A stretch of DNA of 34,608 nucleotides from assembly GCA_003219265.1 (NCBI GenBank), contig QHQE01000105.1:1-34608 (forward strand), given 5' to 3'. Shown here in pieces: positions 33,068 through 34,608 of this stretch. Position numbers and translations under genes: made by a program. The first letter of the stretch is position 1; each line of letters starts with the position of its first letter. The stretch comes from Verrucomicrobiota bacterium. Lineage in GTDB: Bacteria > Verrucomicrobiota > Verrucomicrobiia > Chthoniobacterales > UBA10450. Below the pieces are notes generated by a model. That model was not told the DNA's origin. It ran no database searches and saw nothing but the letters and a program-made list of their open reading frames with translations.

Positions 33068-34176
33068 GCAGCAAGGACCTCAGCTTCGCGTTCGGGGGTG
33101 ACTCCGGCTTTCAAATGCGATTGTCGACCTCGCGGTTGAGATTTGAACCAGGCGAGTGCCTCGCTCGCGGTATCGGCGAGTGAACGAAACGTGAGTCCTT
33201 TCGCGAGCGCGCGGCTAATGCTCGTGCGGGCCATTCCGCTTTCATCGCCCGTCCAAACGGGCATGTCCGACCAGGCATCGACTTTTTGTTGCTTTAGAAA
33301 ATCGGCCGGTGCCCAGGTGAATTTTGCATTCGAATTAAGCGCGCCCTTGATTCCATCGAGCATCCCGCCAATTCCGAGCGGCTTGGCTGGTCCGGTCGCG
33401 TTGTAGATTCCGGTCTCGCGGTTCTCGACCACGCGAACCGTCCATTCGGCGAGATCGCGCGCGTCGATAAACTGCACGGGATCGGTGGGCGCGCCAGGCG
33501 CCAGCACTTCGCCACCGCGATCGATGCGGACCGGCCAGTAGGTGAAGCGGTCGGTCTCATCGCGCGGGCCGACGATCAGTCCTGGCCTAACGATCAACGT
33601 TTTCCCTGGAAACCACTTTTCCGCTTCCTGCTCCGAAAGCGCTTTTAGTGGCCCATAGGTTTTGTAGCCGGACGCTTTCATCGCTTCGAGCGTTTCCTTG
33701 AATGGATCGGAGCCATCGTATTTCGCCAGCGGCGCAGTTTCATCGACGCCTTTGCTAGTGTCGGCGTAAACCGAAATCGTCGAGACGAAAACGTAACGCT
33801 CGACATTTCCCTTGAGAACTTGCGCAGCGTCACGTACCCAAGCCGGCAGCGTCGTCGGGTTATCGATCGCAACATCCCATTGTCGATCTTTCAACGCGTC
33901 GAGCTTTCCGTTGCGATCGCCGACCAGTTGCTCGACTTCGTTAGGCAACTCGCCGGGATGCGTTTTGCCCCGATTGAATGTCGTCACTTTGTGCCCGCGG
34001 CTGAGCGCGTAACGAACTTGGTACGGTCCCGTGAATCCGGTCCCGCCGAGGATGAGAATACGCAAAGACTTGACCGATTTCTCCGCGAATAAACTTGTCG
34101 ATCTTAGGGCAAAGCCAAGCCCGCTGCCGACGGCGATGGAAGTCTTTATAAAGTGACGGCGAGTCGTCTTGTTCAT
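33046..34176 (-). CDS. Tat-exported NAD-dependent epimerase/dehydratase (extended SDR)
   Basis: A 376-residue protein with a twin-arginine signal (TTRRHFIKTSIAVGSGLG), implying export in folded form with bound cofactor. The mature part is an extended short-chain dehydrogenase: nucleotide-binding ILILGGTGFTGPYQVRYAL, FVSTISVYAD with the active-site serine region, a Tyr-x3-Lys-type stretch at YGPLKALSE, and RPGLIVGPRDETDRF. The YxxxK aligns as Tyr-Gly-Pro-Leu-Lys. The substrate is unknown. It overlaps the transporter gene downstream and is divergent from the aldo/keto reductase, which also has a twin-arginine-like start, with only 40 nt between them. Confidence 0.85.
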   Translation of the reverse strand: MNKTTRRHFIKTSIAVGSGLGFALRSTSLFAEKSVKSLRILILGGTGFTGPYQVRYALSRGHKVTTFNRGKTHPGELPNEVEQLVGDRNGKLDALKDRQWDVAIDNPTTLPAWVRDAAQVLKGNVERYVFVSTISVYADTSKGVDETAPLAKYDGSDPFKETLEAMKASGYKTYGPLKALSEQEAEKWFPGKTLIVRPGLIVGPRDETDRFTYWPVRIDRGGEVLAPGAPTDPVQFIDARDLAEWTVRVVENRETGIYNATGPAKPLGIGGMLDGIKGALNSNAKFTWAPADFLKQQKVDAWSDMPVWTGDESGMARTSISRALAKGLTFRSLADTASEALAWFKSQPRGRQSHLKAGVTPEREAEVLAAWHKQQK

Positions 34177-34216
34177 GGTTGGCGATTACGAACGCAGGTT
34201 TATTCTCCTCTTCAAC

Positions 34217-34608
34217 ATGAACTCGATGACACGACGTGAGGCCGCGCGATTAATCGGCGGGACAACCGCCAGCTTGCTGTTGCCGATTAGTGCATCGCGT
34301 GCGCAATTGGCAAGCAAATCATTAACCGTGCTTACGCGCGCGATCCCTTCATCGGGCGAGAAGCTGCCAGTCATCGGACTCGGAACGTGGCGAACGTTCG
34401 ATGTCGATCTTACGGCGGACAATCGGAAGCCACTCGCAGAGGTGCTCTCGCTGTTCGTGAAACTGGGTGGACGCGTGATCGATTCATCGCCGATGTACGG
34501 ACGTTCAGAGCAAGTCATCGGCGAACTCGCGACCCAGCTCGGCCTTCACGAACAGCTTTTTCTCGCGACCAAAGTTTGGACGCGCGGAAAACAAGCGGGC
34601 ATTGAATC
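34217..34608 (+). CDS. Aldo/keto reductase with Tat-like signal (partial, runs off window)
   Basis: The gene is open to the last base and has no stop in the window; 130 codons are visible. The N-terminus MNSMTRREAARLIGGTTASLL is twin-arginine-like, followed by LPVIGLGTWRTF, GGRVIDSSPMYGRSEQVIG (Asp and Tyr of the aldo/keto reductase tetrad) and FLATKVWTRG (Lys of the tetrad). The fold is the (alpha/beta)8 NADPH-dependent reductase barrel. Start ATG 34217; ATG 34226 (MTRREAA) is equally good. It may form a Tat-exported redox pair with the divergent epimerase. Confidence 0.85.
   Translation, partial: MNSMTRREAARLIGGTTASLLLPISASRAQLASKSLTVLTRAIPSSGEKLPVIGLGTWRTFDVDLTADNRKPLAEVLSLFVKLGGRVIDSSPMYGRSEQVIGELATQLGLHEQLFLATKVWTRGKQAGIE

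Noticed and set aside
31662-33074. Second long minus-strand frame opposite/within the transporter gene
   Set aside because: Its translation is rich in Arg, His and Pro without membrane segments, while the overlapping frame 31715-33067 encodes a clear polytopic protein.

Overview
The window reads as a chromosomal segment from a Gram-negative, meso-DAP bacterium. It is most likely from the Verrucomicrobiota, in the Spartobacteria/Chthoniobacterales neighbourhood. This placement is inferred from the division and cell wall (dcw) cluster order with a MurC-MurB fusion, the small-gene style around it, and family-B DNA polymerase and GuaB3 sequences of the kind seen in such genomes. It was not computed. 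GC looks to be in the high fifties percent. No rRNA, tRNA, CRISPR array or complete insertion sequence was seen.

Layout. (1) 1-5159, mostly minus strand: a degraded secreted-protein relic (about 38-392), then an operon read right to left: exbB, exbD, a TonB-like protein, an 79-residue membrane zinc-ribbon protein, guaB3 and fabF. (2) 5160-5581: a divergent control region with a TTGACA promoter and four AARTGG boxes at exact 10-bp spacing, which I read as the MraZ operator. (3) 5582-24425, plus strand: the dcw cluster mraZ, rsmH, ftsL, ftsI, murE, murF, mraY, murD, a LysM membrane protein, ftsW, murG, murC fused to murB, ddl, ftsQ, ftsA, ftsZ. Together these make lipid II from UDP-MurNAc and build the divisome around FtsZ. 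(4) 24420-24446: a 27-bp perfect palindrome holding the stop codons of both ftsZ and the convergent gene. (5) 24441-34608: accessory and housekeeping genes: a secreted M20 amidohydrolase, a family-B DNA polymerase, a large unknown exported protein, a second copy of the polymerase 3' end, a small membrane protein, a secreted NlpC/CHAP-like protein, a nucleotide-transporter-like protein, a Tat-exported SDR epimerase, and the start of a Tat-signal aldo/keto reductase running off the end.

The most notable points are damage or divergence in genes that should be essential. MurG lacks the 14-residue block between its DLIVS and LPxILIPF motifs. The MurB half of MurC-MurB has lost the RGSNL FAD-binding motif through an apparent 16-nt deletion that also breaks the frame. 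Either these are real, so the functions must be supplied elsewhere, or they are assembly/consensus deletions. The DNA polymerase keeps its polymerase motifs but appears to have lost exonuclease residues. The second copy of its 3' end, 2120 bp downstream and on the far side of the unknown gene, points to a past duplication or insertion.

At finer scale there are two inverted copies of a double-hairpin REP-like repeat whose stems show compensated changes, a different double-hairpin element between ftsA and ftsZ, and a strongly over-represented word TTGTCGATC (at least 16 exact copies on the two strands together, 12 in one orientation). There is also a possible structured RNA at about 30748-30880.
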